Source: Alkalihalobacillus trypoxylicola
GTDB taxonomy: Bacteria > Bacillota > Bacilli > Bacillales > Bacillaceae_D
Direction: 5' to 3'
Length of the DNA stretch: 64,000 nucleotides
NCBI RefSeq assembly: GCF_001590785.1
Contig: NZ_LTAO01000023.1
Coordinates: 328,100-392,099, forward strand
This document shows positions 34,921-45,600 of the stretch, piece by piece (positions within the stretch are counted from its first letter, which is position 1; the number at the start of each line of letters is the position of its first letter). Position numbers and translations under genes: made by a program. Below the pieces are notes generated by a model. The model was not told where the DNA came from, ran no database searches, and saw nothing but the letters and a program-made list of their open reading frames with translations.

Positions 34921-35133
34921 TTAGTGATCAGGAAAAAACAATCCGATAAAATCAAAAGGATCTGGCAAGCTCCCCTTTCTACTTAAAATGAAATGGAGAG
35001 ATAACGCAAAAATAGTAAAAACAATATAGATGGCCCATTCTTTCAGCTTCAAGCCTTTTCTAATTAAATAAAAAACATCAAAAATCACCATGACAACGAT
35101 AAGCAAAACGACAAATTTAAGCGGCCATATCAC
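34921..35133 (-). CDS. Small two-TM protein in germinant-receptor operon (D-subunit-like)
   Basis: 70 residues, two TMs (about 5-22 and 33-52), GTG start with GAAAGGAG 11 bp upstream, lying within the end of the C-subunit gene. Some Bacillus ger operons encode a similarly small D subunit that tunes receptor function. Its position between the C and B genes, rather than at the operon end, is notable. Function here is inferred from context only. Confidence 0.7.
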   Translation of the reverse strand: MIWPLKFVVLLIVVMVIFDVFYLIRKGLKLKEWAIYIVFTIFALSLHFILSRKGSLPDPFDFIGLFFPDH

Positions 35134-35137
35134 TTTT

Positions 35138-36340
35138 TCATTCTCCTTTCAGAAAATGATTGATGGATTGAGTCATATTTCCTTTACTTCTAATATTCAT
35201 ATCAACGACAACCTCGACTTCCACTTCCTTAAACTTTTCATTCCAGTTTTTTTCTACACCTTCCCAAAATGGTTTATCTTCAACATGAAACTTTTCACCA
35301 AAACCAAAAATATCGATACCGTATTCTTTCGCTTTATTAATCGAAGCATGGATTTCTTCCTTTATTTTTTCACCTGTCTTTTTCTCTAAATCCTCCATAA
35401 TTTGATCCGATTCAAACGTAATAGGACACGTTGCATGTCCAATTTGCGCATCAGCTTTTATTTGTATTTTGGCATTTAATGGTCTTGGTTTTGTCTCTAC
35501 AGTAATTTTACTTTGAGTAGCCAAAACCTCTACTCCAATTGTTCCTTTTTCACAAGGAACATCGACAATCGTGCTTTTAATCTCTCCTTTTATAAAGTTA
35601 TAACCTCTACTTTGTTGATCATTTAAGTAGCCTATTAATTGATCTCCATTAAAAACGGCTAAATCATTGTTTGTTGTTAAAGCTGGTAGTACACTGTGCT
35701 GCATACTTTCTATCGTTTCTCCTTTCTTTTGATTTCCCGTTATATATACAGTTGGTAATACCCCCATATTTCCTTTGCTCATAATAGAATTCACTAAGGT
35801 ATCCACTGTAACTAATGAAGTAGTTCCCCAAGCCTCAAACGACGCTTTTAAAGATTGTTGTATTTCATTAGCTGGTATTTTATCGAGTATCGTTAAGACC
35901 TCTAATACATCTTGTGCTCGATGATTCCGAGCAACTAAAAAATAAAAATCTGCTCTAAACTCATGATCACGAATGAGAAAGTCTAAGCTCTCTGCCACAC
36001 CTTTTTTGGCTAGATCTTCCCCTAAAATAATGACTTTTGTATAGGCTTGATACAACTTTCTTGGCAACTGAGTCGTCAGCTTACGGAATGCTTCAATAAT
36101 GGTTTTTCCTTCTGCATGATAGACAACAACAGGGCTATAGGCACTTTGCCCTGTTTCTTGAAGAGCAACAGCAGTCGGGTTAATGACCTGCACCGTTACT
36201 AAAAAGTTCTCGTCGTCTGTGTAATCAATTCCTAACGCAGCAGATATGGATAATTCATTTAATTCTCTACTGTTCCAGCAGCCTGATAGAGTACAAATGA
36301 CTAAAAAAAGGATTAAGATTTTTTTGATTTTTTTATTCAT
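35138..36340 (-). CDS. Spore germinant receptor C subunit (GerAC lipoprotein)
   Basis: 400 residues. The lipoprotein signal ends in LSGCWNSRELNELS (Cys21), the typical GerAC start. The mature part has the three-domain Ger(x)C fold, with GIDYTDDENFLVTVQVINPTA near the N-terminus and a conserved C-terminal domain ending with KEYGIDIFGFGEKF. It anchors to the outer face of the spore inner membrane. It overlaps the A-subunit gene by 8 bp. Confidence 0.95.
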   Translation of the reverse strand: MNKKIKKILILFLVICTLSGCWNSRELNELSISAALGIDYTDDENFLVTVQVINPTAVALQETGQSAYSPVVVYHAEGKTIIEAFRKLTTQLPRKLYQAYTKVIILGEDLAKKGVAESLDFLIRDHEFRADFYFLVARNHRAQDVLEVLTILDKIPANEIQQSLKASFEAWGTTSLVTVDTLVNSIMSKGNMGVLPTVYITGNQKKGETIESMQHSVLPALTTNNDLAVFNGDQLIGYLNDQQSRGYNFIKGEIKSTIVDVPCEKGTIGVEVLATQSKITVETKPRPLNAKIQIKADAQIGHATCPITFESDQIMEDLEKKTGEKIKEEIHASINKAKEYGIDIFGFGEKFHVEDKPFWEGVEKNWNEKFKEVEVEVVVDMNIRSKGNMTQSINHFLKGE

Positions 36341-37889
36341 CGCTATTTCCGCCCATTTTTTGTGTGTTCGAGTTGGAGCTCGTTCTCATTTTATTATCAT
36401 GATTCAATAGCTTTGGTCGTTTGTTCATCATCCAAATCGGCAATCTTAAGATACTATCCTTTTGGTCCTGCAAATTAAATGGCGCTATCGGAGACATATA
36501 GGGAATTCCAAAAGAGCGTAAGCTACAAAGATGTAGCAAAATAATTAAGCAGCCAACAGCAATTCCATAAAGCCCGAAAGTTGCTGATAAAAGCATCATT
36601 GGAAACCTTAGCATTCGAAAGGAAATACTCATGCTGAAGGTTGGAATAACAAAGCTCGAAATCGCTGTAATTGCAACAATAATAACCATCGCTGCAGATA
36701 CTAAACCTGCTTCAACTGCGGCTAAGCCAACCACTAACGTACCGACAATCGATACTGCCTGTCCGACTGCACGAGGCATCCTTAGTCCAGCCTCCCGTAT
36801 GATTTCAAAAGCAATTTCCATAATAATCGCTTCTACAAAGGCGGGGAAGGGTACTCCTTCTCGCTGAGAGTACAGACTGACTAATAAGGTAGGAGGAAGC
36901 ATTTCATGGTGAAAAGTGGTAATAGCTATATATAATGAAGGGGCTAATAAAGATAAAAATAAAGCAACGAGCCTTAAAATTCTTAACAAACTAATATAAT
37001 CGAATCGCTGATAATAATCTTCAGGAACTTGATAAAACTCTATAAACAAAGCAGGGACAACCAATACAAAAGGCGTCCCATTTACTAGGATAGCAATTCT
37101 GCCTTCTAACAATTTACCAGCAACCTTATCAGGTCTTTCAGTATTCAAAATCGTAGGAAAGGGTGTCAATGTTTTATCCTGAATTAATTCTTCAATATAT
37201 CCACTTTCTAAAATCGAATCGATATCGATCTTTTTTAATCTACGCATTACTTCATCTACTAAATCCTGCTCTGCAATATGATCCAAATAAACAACCGAAA
37301 CCTCGGTATTGGTCGTAGTGCCTATTTCCATAGAAATAACCCTTAAGTGAATCGAGCGAATTCGTTGCCTGATTAGAGCTGTATTCGTTCGAATGACTTC
37401 TGTGAAGGAATCTCTTGGTCCTCTCACTAAAACCTCTGTTTCAGACTCTTGAATAGCGCGCTCCTTAAAGCTTTTTGTATCAATTCCGAGACAGTGATCA
37501 AAACCTTCAACGAGTAAGACTGTATAACCATTTAACAGCCTCCCTTGAACCGTTTCGATATTCTCTAAAATTTCTATATAACCAATCGAGATATACTTTT
37601 TAATCTGAAGTATATCCTCTAATTGAATATCGTGGCTTACTTTTTCAACGGTTAATGACTTAATAATAAATTCTTCAACGCTATGTGAATCAGCAATTCC
37701 TTCAATATAAACAATGGAGCAATCATTTTTGAACAGTGAGGTAGATACTTCCCTAATGATCAAATCACTATCGTTCTTAAAAGTACTTTCTAGTACAGAA
37801 ATATTTTGTTTATTACTTTTAGATAAAGCTAAAGTAGAGGTTGATTTGGTCTGCTCATCTTTTGGTTTGTTTCTCGATGCTTTGGTCAT
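36333..37889 (-). CDS. Spore germinant receptor A subunit (GerAA family)
   Basis: 518 residues. A soluble N-terminal domain (about 1-290; STSLFKNDCSIVYIEGIADS, ILNTERPDKVAGKLLEGRIAILVNGTPF) is followed by about five TMs (about 300-460). PEDYYQRF, SLYSQREGVPFPAFVEAIIMEIAFEIIREAGLRMP and GQAVSIVGTLVVGLAAVEAG are hallmark GerAA motifs. It is first gene of the receptor operon, with GAGAGGAT before ATG. It forms, with B and C, the channel-like receptor that starts germination. Confidence 0.96.
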   Translation of the reverse strand: MTKASRNKPKDEQTKSTSTLALSKSNKQNISVLESTFKNDSDLIIREVSTSLFKNDCSIVYIEGIADSHSVEEFIIKSLTVEKVSHDIQLEDILQIKKYISIGYIEILENIETVQGRLLNGYTVLLVEGFDHCLGIDTKSFKERAIQESETEVLVRGPRDSFTEVIRTNTALIRQRIRSIHLRVISMEIGTTTNTEVSVVYLDHIAEQDLVDEVMRRLKKIDIDSILESGYIEELIQDKTLTPFPTILNTERPDKVAGKLLEGRIAILVNGTPFVLVVPALFIEFYQVPEDYYQRFDYISLLRILRLVALFLSLLAPSLYIAITTFHHEMLPPTLLVSLYSQREGVPFPAFVEAIIMEIAFEIIREAGLRMPRAVGQAVSIVGTLVVGLAAVEAGLVSAAMVIIVAITAISSFVIPTFSMSISFRMLRFPMMLLSATFGLYGIAVGCLIILLHLCSLRSFGIPYMSPIAPFNLQDQKDSILRLPIWMMNKRPKLLNHDNKMRTSSNSNTQKMGGNSDE

Positions 37890-38041
37890 AGAACGATCCT
37901 CTCTTTGGGAAGTATACTTTCCTTATTGTGGAACTAAACAATCATTTATATTCTTGAAAATATAAAATAATCTATAGTGGATATGAGCATGTATAGCATT
38001 CCATTTCGTCGTTAATCACATGATGATTAGAACTTATAAGC

Positions 38042-38082
38042 AAAAAAAAAGCAGCTAGAGTTACTCCCTAGCTACTTACTGT
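38042..38082 (-). terminator. Terminator of codBA
   Basis: On the minus strand AGTAGCTAG and CTAGCTGCT (plus-strand 38050-38082) form a stem with a 9-nt loop and one G-U pair, followed by nine T bases. The other part of the 200-bp gap to the ger operon shows only AT-rich sequence where the ger promoter must lie. Confidence 0.8.
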
Positions 38083-38091
38083 ATGTTTTTA

Positions 38092-39360
38092 TTATTTCGA
38101 GAAGTTAATGTTCTGTTTTTCATCGTTCCATATAATCGATGATTGTGGGGCTTTGTTTTCAGCTATACGTTTCCCAGCACGAAAAGAGTGAGTGACCATT
38201 GCTTGTCTGCGAATTAACTCATATTCATTTTGAGCATCTACTACAATAAAATGAGCCGGCTTCCCTACCTCAATCCCATATTGATTCTCCACATTTAATG
38301 CTTTTGCACTATTATGTGTAATTAGATTAACTGATTGAACAATCTCCTCATAGCCTAACAATTGCGAGGCATGGATTCCCATGTGCAGAACCTGCAGCAT
38401 GTTTCCAGTTCCAAGTGGATACCACGGGTCAAAAATATCATCATGTCCAAAACAAACATTCAAACCGGCACCTAACAATTCTTTGACGCGAGTTAATCCT
38501 CTTCTTTTTGGATATGAATCAAATCGACCCTGCAAATGGATATTGACCAGAGGGTTAGAAACAAAGTGAATATTAGACATTTTCAATAAGCGAAATAGTT
38601 TAGAAGTATACGCATCATTATAAGAGCCCATTGCTGTCGTGTGACTGGCTGTGGTCAGGTGGCCCATCTCTCTTTCATAAGCTTCCTTCGCAACCACTTC
38701 TACAAATCTTGATTGCTCATCATCAATCTCATCACAATGAATATCAATCAACTTATTGTATTTCTCAGCTAAATCAAAGGCAACCTTCATAGAATCGACC
38801 CCGTATTCTCGCGTCAACTCAAAATGAGGAATACCTCCTACTACATCGGCCCCCATCTTTAAAGCTTCTTCTAATAATTCGACACCGTTAGGGAAAGACA
38901 GAATTCCCTCTTGGGGAAATGCAACGAGCTGCAAATCCACTAATGAAGACATTTCCTCTTTCACTTCCAATAAAGCCTTCAAAGCGGTTAGATTTGGGTC
39001 GGTAACATCTACATGAGTTCGTACAAACTGAATTCCTTGAGCTACCTGCCACGTTAATGCCTTTTTAGAACGCTCTTTTACATCTTCATGTGTTAAAAGC
39101 GGCTTTCTTTCTGTCCATCTTTGTATTCCTTCGAATAAGGTTCCACTAACATTCCACGATGGCTCTCCTGCCGTTAACGTACTATCTAAATGAATATGAG
39201 GCTCAATAAACGGAGGTAATACTAATGAACCTTTTACATCTAAAACTTCTTTGTTGGAGTTCTCTATTTCCTCCTTGGTAATGGTTAAAAATTGTCCCTT
39301 TTCGATTTCAATATTCCAAAGCCCTTCTTTATTGTGCAGCTTTGCGTTCAAAATAATCAT
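38092..39360 (-). CDS. codA: Cytosine deaminase
   Basis: 422-residue amidohydrolase-fold enzyme that converts cytosine to uracil and ammonia. Metal and catalytic motifs: [30 protein letters not shown] (catalytic Glu), TASHTTAM and [18 protein letters not shown] (metal Asp). These are the features of the CodA type of E. coli rather than the yeast type. It overlaps the permease gene by 32 bp. The PyrR-type leader upstream of codB ties the pair to pyrimidine salvage. Confidence 0.94.
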   Translation of the reverse strand: MIILNAKLHNKEGLWNIEIEKGQFLTITKEEIENSNKEVLDVKGSLVLPPFIEPHIHLDSTLTAGEPSWNVSGTLFEGIQRWTERKPLLTHEDVKERSKKALTWQVAQGIQFVRTHVDVTDPNLTALKALLEVKEEMSSLVDLQLVAFPQEGILSFPNGVELLEEALKMGADVVGGIPHFELTREYGVDSMKVAFDLAEKYNKLIDIHCDEIDDEQSRFVEVVAKEAYEREMGHLTTASHTTAMGSYNDAYTSKLFRLLKMSNIHFVSNPLVNIHLQGRFDSYPKRRGLTRVKELLGAGLNVCFGHDDIFDPWYPLGTGNMLQVLHMGIHASQLLGYEEIVQSVNLITHNSAKALNVENQYGIEVGKPAHFIVVDAQNEYELIRRQAMVTHSFRAGKRIAENKAPQSSIIWNDEKQNINFSK

Positions 39361-40606
39361 GATTTATCACCGATTCCTTTTTTTTAGCTTTCTTCTCTGC
39401 AATTAAGCTTGAAACTAAATAGACGATTGCCGTACTAATTAATGCATTTAATGGTGCTATTCCAGGAAGCAATTGTGTACATGCGATTCCTGATGCCCAT
39501 GCTATTATAGCCGGCCAATTCACTACTTTATAAACTCTTTCCTTCATACTACGATATTCTTTAGACTTTATAAAATAATCCATGATAAGGATAGCCCCTA
39601 TCGATGGAATCGCTATTCCAAGAATATTTAAGAAGCCTACGAAATTGTTATACATCCACATAGCTAATATTGTACCAATTAATCCATTTATGATAACAAA
39701 CCATTTTTTAGGTAGCTTTGTAATATGAGCAAATCCTAACCCTGATGCATATAAAGCATTATCATTCGTTGTCCATATATTTAGACCTAAAACGATAATA
39801 GCCGGAAGCATTAGCCCTTGTAGAAACATGACTTCAGATATCTCTGCTATTCCATATACCATTGCTCCTACTGCTCCGAATAAAAACATGAGCGAGTTTC
39901 CTAAAAAGAAAGCGATAGTTGTTGCACTCACTGCCTGTGTTGATGTTTTCGCAAAGCGAGCAAAATCTGGAGTCAAAGTTCCCCCACTAATAAATGAACC
40001 GATACAAATGGCAAGAGCTGCTGAGATAGCCATTGTTTGAGTAGGCTCATAGCTCATAAGGCCTTGGATTCCACCTATCTCTCCTACACCCTCTAAAACC
40101 GAATATCCTCCTAAAATAGCAATCGCTGGCACAGCTACAAAGCCAAGTATGACGAGTGTTTTAATCCCGAATATCGCTGATATCGTCATCGCTATACCAA
40201 ATATAAAAATGAGCGCATATACATTCCAGCCCATTACTTCCGCGACAGGTACAGCAAACATAGCAATCCCAACTCCAAACCAGCCTACCTGTGTAAAACC
40301 TAGCAAAAAGGAAGGTAGATAGGAGCCTTTTTCTCCAAAAGCAGCCTTTGCTAATAAATGAGTAGAAAATCCAGTTTTAGCAGCAATATGTGCTAGTGCT
40401 CCTGTATATAACCCTAGTATCAAATTTCCACCAAGTACAACAAGTAAAAATTGAGAAAAGCTCATACTTATTCCTAACTGCCCACCAGCTAGCATACTGG
40501 CTGAAAAAAAAGTAAATCCTAGCATCACTGATAATGTCTTTAAAAAATGATTCCTCTCTGTTTTAGGCACTGCTTGCCATGAATATTCTTGGTCGTTTTT
40601 TAACAT
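39329..40606 (-). CDS. codB: Cytosine permease (NCS1 family)
   Basis: About 425 residues with twelve TMs. TM1 region [22 protein letters not shown]3 [17 protein letters not shown], and [16 protein letters not shown] are NCS1 motifs; [14 protein letters not shown] is CodB-like. ATG 40606 follows GGAGGAG; the frame extends 10 codons further into the leader. It brings cytosine in for CodA, whose gene overlaps its end. A PyrR-dependent attenuator precedes it. Confidence 0.94.
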   Translation of the reverse strand: MLKNDQEYSWQAVPKTERNHFLKTLSVMLGFTFFSASMLAGGQLGISMSFSQFLLVVLGGNLILGLYTGALAHIAAKTGFSTHLLAKAAFGEKGSYLPSFLLGFTQVGWFGVGIAMFAVPVAEVMGWNVYALIFIFGIAMTISAIFGIKTLVILGFVAVPAIAILGGYSVLEGVGEIGGIQGLMSYEPTQTMAISAALAICIGSFISGGTLTPDFARFAKTSTQAVSATTIAFFLGNSLMFLFGAVGAMVYGIAEISEVMFLQGLMLPAIIVLGLNIWTTNDNALYASGLGFAHITKLPKKWFVIINGLIGTILAMWMYNNFVGFLNILGIAIPSIGAILIMDYFIKSKEYRSMKERVYKVVNWPAIIAWASGIACTQLLPGIAPLNALISTAIVYLVSSLIAEKKAKKKESVINHDYFERKAAQ

Positions 40607-40640
40607 GATGATCTCCTCCAAGCTTAAGTACCACAAACAG

Positions 40641-40795
40641 AAAAAAGGCTAATTATCAGTAGATCTGACAATTAGCCTTCAAATTTGCAGAATCATACCT
40701 ACAAATGTGTGTAATTTCATCACATTCGTAAGCCTGTCCATCCGCAAATGTCCGCTGTCCTTGTCAGCCTCTCTGGACTGATTTAAAGGTACCTT
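40641..40795 (-). promoter_or_regulatory. PyrR-dependent attenuator of codBA
   Basis: On the minus strand the segment 40779-40750 begins AGTCCAGAGAGGCTGACAAG, which matches the PyrR-binding anti-antiterminator loop of Bacillus pyr leaders. About 70 nt downstream a terminator has arms AAGGCTAATT/AATTAGCCTT (40641-40679) followed by T bases. High UMP would let PyrR bind, free the terminator and shut off codBA. Confidence 0.88.
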
Positions 40796-40810
40796 ATTTA
40801 ATTAGCTATA

Positions 40811-40839
40811 TTATTACAGGTGCAAACTTACTTCGTCAA
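40811..40839 (-). promoter_or_regulatory. Sigma-A promoter of codBA
   Basis: On the minus strand TTGACG (40839-40834) and TAATAA (40816-40811) are 17 bp apart, with TG just before the -10. The start near 40804 directly precedes the PyrR leader. Confidence 0.55.
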
Positions 40840-41004
40840 GTATCAATTTTCTAATCGTCACCTACCCCTTATTAGCACTGGTATTAGTAATTTTTTACAG
40901 TTGTCTCACCACCTATTCATCATCTGCCAGCTCTTTCTATTTTATATAAAAAATAGAATATCACAGGTCAAAAAACTACATGTAATCGGGTTGTTGCTCA
41001 ACTA

Positions 41005-41020
41005 TTGTAAGCGCTATATT
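41005..41020. promoter_or_regulatory. Degenerate cre-like site before the solute-binding gene
   Basis: TTGTAAGCGCTATATT matches the left and central part of a cre but lacks the right CA. It overlaps a possible -10 (TATATT) of the 41067 gene. It is a weak candidate. Confidence 0.3.
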
Positions 41021-41066
41021 TATTTTAATGATTTTTACTATTAATTTATTATAGAGGGGGACTATC

Positions 41067-42443
41067 ATGAAAATTTGGAAGGTTTTATTGCTAAGTTCAT
41101 TAATGCTAATCCTATTTGCTTGCAGTAATGATGCGGACACTACAGCTAGTGAAGAACCAGTCTTAGAAGATGAAACGGATGTAGTTGATGAAGGTTCGGA
41201 TGAACCAGAGGCAGAAGCAGAAAATTCAAATCCTAATGCAACACCAGAGATGGATTTTGATATGGAAGGCAGAGTAATTAAGGTCGTATCTTGGTACGAT
41301 GAGGCTATTCCTGATAATAGTCCAGACAATATAGCTCGACTCGAAAACCTTGAAGAATTAAAAGAAAAGCATAATTTCGATATTGAATATATTACGGTTG
41401 ATTATGGTGAATACCGAGACAGGGCGACCGCCGCGTTTATGGCAAGAGAGCCTCTTGGAGATATTATGAGACTTCCAAGACCATGGATGATTCCTACTTT
41501 AACCAAGCAGGATATGTTTGAACCGTTAGATGAATATGTTACAAACGATAATGCATTTGTTTTAGAATATACAAATGATTTTTCCCAATATGATGGAAAG
41601 GGCTATGGCTTTAGAATTGGCATCATGGGAGCTGCTTCGGGCATTTTTTACAACCGAACTTTACTCGATGAGCTGGGAATGAAGCCGTTACAAGAGTATA
41701 TTGAAGAAGACAATTGGAATTGGGAGACCTTTATAGAAGTAGCAAGAGAAGCCAACCAGGATACAGATAACGATGGCAATATTGATACGTTCGGACTGGC
41801 TACTAGCAGTATAGTCGTTCAAGCGTTAGCCTCAAATGAAGCTAGTCTCGTTAATGGAAATGAGCAATCTTTAGACGACCCCAAAACGGTGGAAGTTCTA
41901 GAATTCATTTCAAAATTAGACACAGAAAATATCGCAAGACCTACCCAAGGAGGAGACTGGACAGAGCCTAAACAGTTCTTTTTAGAAGGAAACACGCTCT
42001 TGTATGCAGGAAGTGATTATGAGGCCAATGACTTTAATGAAGGTCTTGCTGAATATGATATCGGCTTCTTACCATTTCCTAAAGGTCCAAGTGCATCAAG
42101 CTATCACAGCCATAATACGATCCCTAACTACTATACAATCCCAACAGGGACTGATGACCCTGATAAGTTAGTGTATCTATGGGAAAAAATATATGATATT
42201 GAATCGATTTATGATTATCCGAAACAGCCAGATTTGGAAACCTTCTTTTCAAATGAAGACGATATTAACAACGCTCGACTAGCATCTGAAAGCATGCAGA
42301 TTATCGAACAAATCGACTACTATCCTTCTATGCCCTATTATGAATTTGTAGATGAACTTCGCGAAGGCGTATCAGTCTCAACATTAATCGAATCGTATCA
42401 AGCACCTTTCCAATCAGCTATAGACGAAATTTGGAACGATTAA
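41067..42443 (+). CDS. Orphan extracellular solute-binding lipoprotein (family 1)
   Basis: 458 residues. The signal peptide MKIWKVLLLSSLMLILFAC ends in a lipobox (Cys19), followed by an acidic linker of about 45 residues rich in Glu and Asp and then a two-lobed solute-binding domain. VVSWYDEAIPDNSP, DIMRLPRPWM, NWNWETFIEVAREAN and GIFYNRTLLDELGMK are typical of sugar-binding proteins. No permease or ATPase lies nearby; the next gene in the same direction is a sensor kinase, with a terminator between. It may present a ligand to that kinase, or serve permeases encoded elsewhere. Confidence 0.88.
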   Translation: MKIWKVLLLSSLMLILFACSNDADTTASEEPVLEDETDVVDEGSDEPEAEAENSNPNATPEMDFDMEGRVIKVVSWYDEAIPDNSPDNIARLENLEELKEKHNFDIEYITVDYGEYRDRATAAFMAREPLGDIMRLPRPWMIPTLTKQDMFEPLDEYVTNDNAFVLEYTNDFSQYDGKGYGFRIGIMGAASGIFYNRTLLDELGMKPLQEYIEEDNWNWETFIEVAREANQDTDNDGNIDTFGLATSSIVVQALASNEASLVNGNEQSLDDPKTVEVLEFISKLDTENIARPTQGGDWTEPKQFFLEGNTLLYAGSDYEANDFNEGLAEYDIGFLPFPKGPSASSYHSHNTIPNYYTIPTGTDDPDKLVYLWEKIYDIESIYDYPKQPDLETFFSNEDDINNARLASESMQIIEQIDYYPSMPYYEFVDELREGVSVSTLIESYQAPFQSAIDEIWND

Positions 42444-42482
42444 ACTTAAAATAAGTTGAAAACCAGCTTTCAAGCTTAAATG

Positions 42483-42516
42483 GGTTTCAAAGGATTATCC
42501 TTTGGGACCTTATTTT
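42483..42516 (+). terminator. Terminator after the solute-binding gene
   Basis: GGTTTCAAAGGA and TCCTTTGGGACC (42483-42509) form a 12-bp stem with two G-U pairs and a 3-nt loop, followed by TTATTTTTT. Confidence 0.8.
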
Positions 42517-42648
42517 TTGCCTTCCTTCATCATTTGTTTTGGTCGATTAATAAAATCGAGACAGATGCTTCTTCTAGACTTATAATTACACTATACTTAC
42601 ACAAACCCCTTTGGTAAGCACAAACGGGAATTTAGATGAGGTATCTAT

Positions 42649-45600
42649 ATGTCAAAAAAGAAGATGTTTATCCTTTTATTTGCTTTTATGGTTGTTCTTA
42701 TAGGCTTTAGGTCTATTTGGTTTTTTAATTCCTTACAAACGGACCAGCCCTTTGCTGAAGATGGGTTACTCGACTTAACTAAAGTGGATATGGATCATCG
42801 TGATATTTTCACCTTAAATGGTGAATGGACGTTTTATCCAAATGTTTGGCTGACACCTGAGCTTGCAGAGGATTCAACTACACTACCTGAAGCAGCTGCG
42901 ATTAAAGTTCCTAGTAACTGGTTCTCTAATGATTCCTTTAATAAGAATATGAAAGATGGCACCTACCGATTAACGATTCAGGTTGATGATGATCAAATTA
43001 GAAAATATGGCTTGAAAATACGGAGAATTTATCACGAGTTTGCTCTATATGTGAATGGAGAGTTAGTCGAGCAGAAGGGAAATCCTTATCATACTACTTC
43101 TTCTAACGATTCAACACTAGTGCCATCCGTAACCACAGTTATGTCGGACTCAGAAGGTACAATCGACCTCTTACTCGCTGTTTCCGCTAGTGAGGCCATT
43201 TATGATGGCGGAATAATCGGGTCTGTTCGATTTGGTACGGAAAAAGCTATTATGAACGATCATACTACAACCTCTTTTCTTCAGCTAATGATGGCGGTTA
43301 TTATGTTCTTACATAGCGCTTATACCTTGATTTTATTTTTAATCAAATCAAAGAGAAAGGAAATTCTCTATTTCTCGGTCGCAAGCTTTTTTGCTGGTTG
43401 TTCAGTCCTTGTTAGCGATGATCGCTTTTTATTAGAGTGGTTCCAGCTTGATATAGAGCTCTTACTAAAGCTTCTCTATTTTTCCTATACAAGCCTCTCT
43501 CTCTTTTACTTACTTTTTATGAAAAGCTTTTTTAAGGTTAATCGTTTAAACCCATTGATTTATACATTGACTATCCTCTCTGGAATTTATGCTTTATTTA
43601 TTCTCATTGCACCGCTTTATCTCGTTAGAGAATGGTCGTTTTTGTTAACTGGAGTTTTATTCTCCTCCTTTTTTACCATCGCTTTTCTTTGCTTGCAGCT
43701 CCTTTTAAGAAGAGAGCGAGACTCATTATTTTTATTACTTGCTGCCATTTGTGTTGTATCAAGTGTTTTCTGGGGCGTACTTAAAAGTAACGCAGCCATT
43801 ATTAGTGAATCTTTTGCTGTAATGTTTGATCCAAATTTTTATCCACTTGATTTCATACTAGCATTTATTTGCTTTTCTACTTTTTGGTTTCTGCAATTTT
43901 TCCGTGCCGGTGATCATAATGTTGAACTTGTTCATAAGCTCCATAAAGAGCATGAACGCAAGGATCAGTTTTTAGCGAATACGGCTCATGAGCTGCGTAA
44001 TCCACTCCATGCAATGCTCAATATGGCACAAGCCGTAAGCGAAGACCATCATAATCAGCTTTCATTAAAGGGAAAGGATGAGCTTAAACTCCTAATGACA
44101 GTTGGTAGAAGGATGTCTTATTTACTGAACGACTTAATTGATGTAACAAAAATGGAGCAAATGCCCTTAAAATTAAATCAAGAGTCTCTTGAACTAAAGC
44201 CCGTTATCAAATCAGTTATTGATATGCAAACCTTTATGATGCAGGAGAAAAAGGTACCGATCACATTAGAAATTCCTGATTCCTTCCCTCCTGTTTATGC
44301 AGACCAAAATCGACTCATTCAAATTTTGTTTAACTTACTACATAATGCAGGGAAATTTACAGATGAGGGCCAGATTGATGTCCTTGTTCAACCCAAAAAA
44401 GAGTTTGCTATCATTACGGTTCAGGATACTGGTATTGGCATTAATAAGGAAAGACAGAAACAAATTTTTGAACCTTATGAGCAAGGAAACAACAGCTCTT
44501 ATGATGAAAGTGGCGGGCTTGGACTCGGTTTAAGTATCTGTAAACAGCTAGTAGAGTTACATGGTGGTACCTTAACCGTTCAATCGACTCCTTTTATAGG
44601 TTCCAGCTTTGCTTTTTCTCTTCCTTATGCCAGTGAGCTGCCACAGAAAGATGCTCCTTCTATTTTCTCAGTCGTACAAATGGAAATAGCAGGAACGACT
44701 TCTAATATAGAGGAGAAACAAGCATCATCTCTTCTAAAAAGTAAGGCAAAAATATTAGCCATTGATGATGATCCACTTAACTTAAAAGTCCTAAAGAGCA
44801 TCCTGTCATCGGAGAATTATAAGCTGGAGACAGCTTTAACTCCACAAATAGTCATGGAACGTATCGATGAGGACTGGGATTTAATCATTGCCGATGTCAT
44901 GATGCCTGCAATGTCAGGATATGAGCTTACGAAAAGAATTCGTCAACAATACACAATATCTGAACGACCCATCTTACTATTAACAGCTCGTAATCAGCCT
45001 GAGGATATTTACAACGGGTTCCTCTCTGGGGCCAACGATTATGTCGTTAAGCCCGTTGATTCTCTAGAATTAAAAGTAAGAACCGAAGCGCTTATTCATT
45101 TAAAGCATTCGGTGCATGAGAGGTCTCGATTAGAAGCCGCTTGGCTACAAGCTCAAATCCAACCGCATTTTCTATTTAATACGTTAAATACGATTGCCTC
45201 CCTTAGTGAAATCGATACAGAGAGAATGTCAAAAATGCTCCAAGCATTTGGTCACTATTTACGAGCCAGCTTTGATGAACGCAACTTAAATCAACTAGTG
45301 CCTCTTAAGCATGAAATTGATTTGTTGAAATCCTATCTTCATATTGAGCAAGAACGTTTCGGCAGTCGGTTAATAGTGAAATGGACGCTCGATCCAAACA
45401 TTACCTGTCAAATTCCACCTTTATCTATTCAGCCGATTGTGGAAAATGCGATTCGACATGGGGTTTTAAAAAGGCGAGAAGGAGGACAAGTTGAAATTAC
45501 GATCAAAAGAGAAATGACCTCGATTCGTATGACAATTTCTGATAATGGTATGGGTATGACGGCAGAAAAAATTAAAGAGATTTTCTCGCCTAGCCATCAC

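Noticed and set aside
35090-35389. Plus-strand frame opposite the GerAC gene
   Set aside because: Phe-rich complement of the Lys/Glu-rich C-terminus of GerAC; no ribosome site.
41005-41020. Functional cre at the solute-binding gene
   Set aside because: Right half of the consensus is missing; kept only as a low-confidence site.
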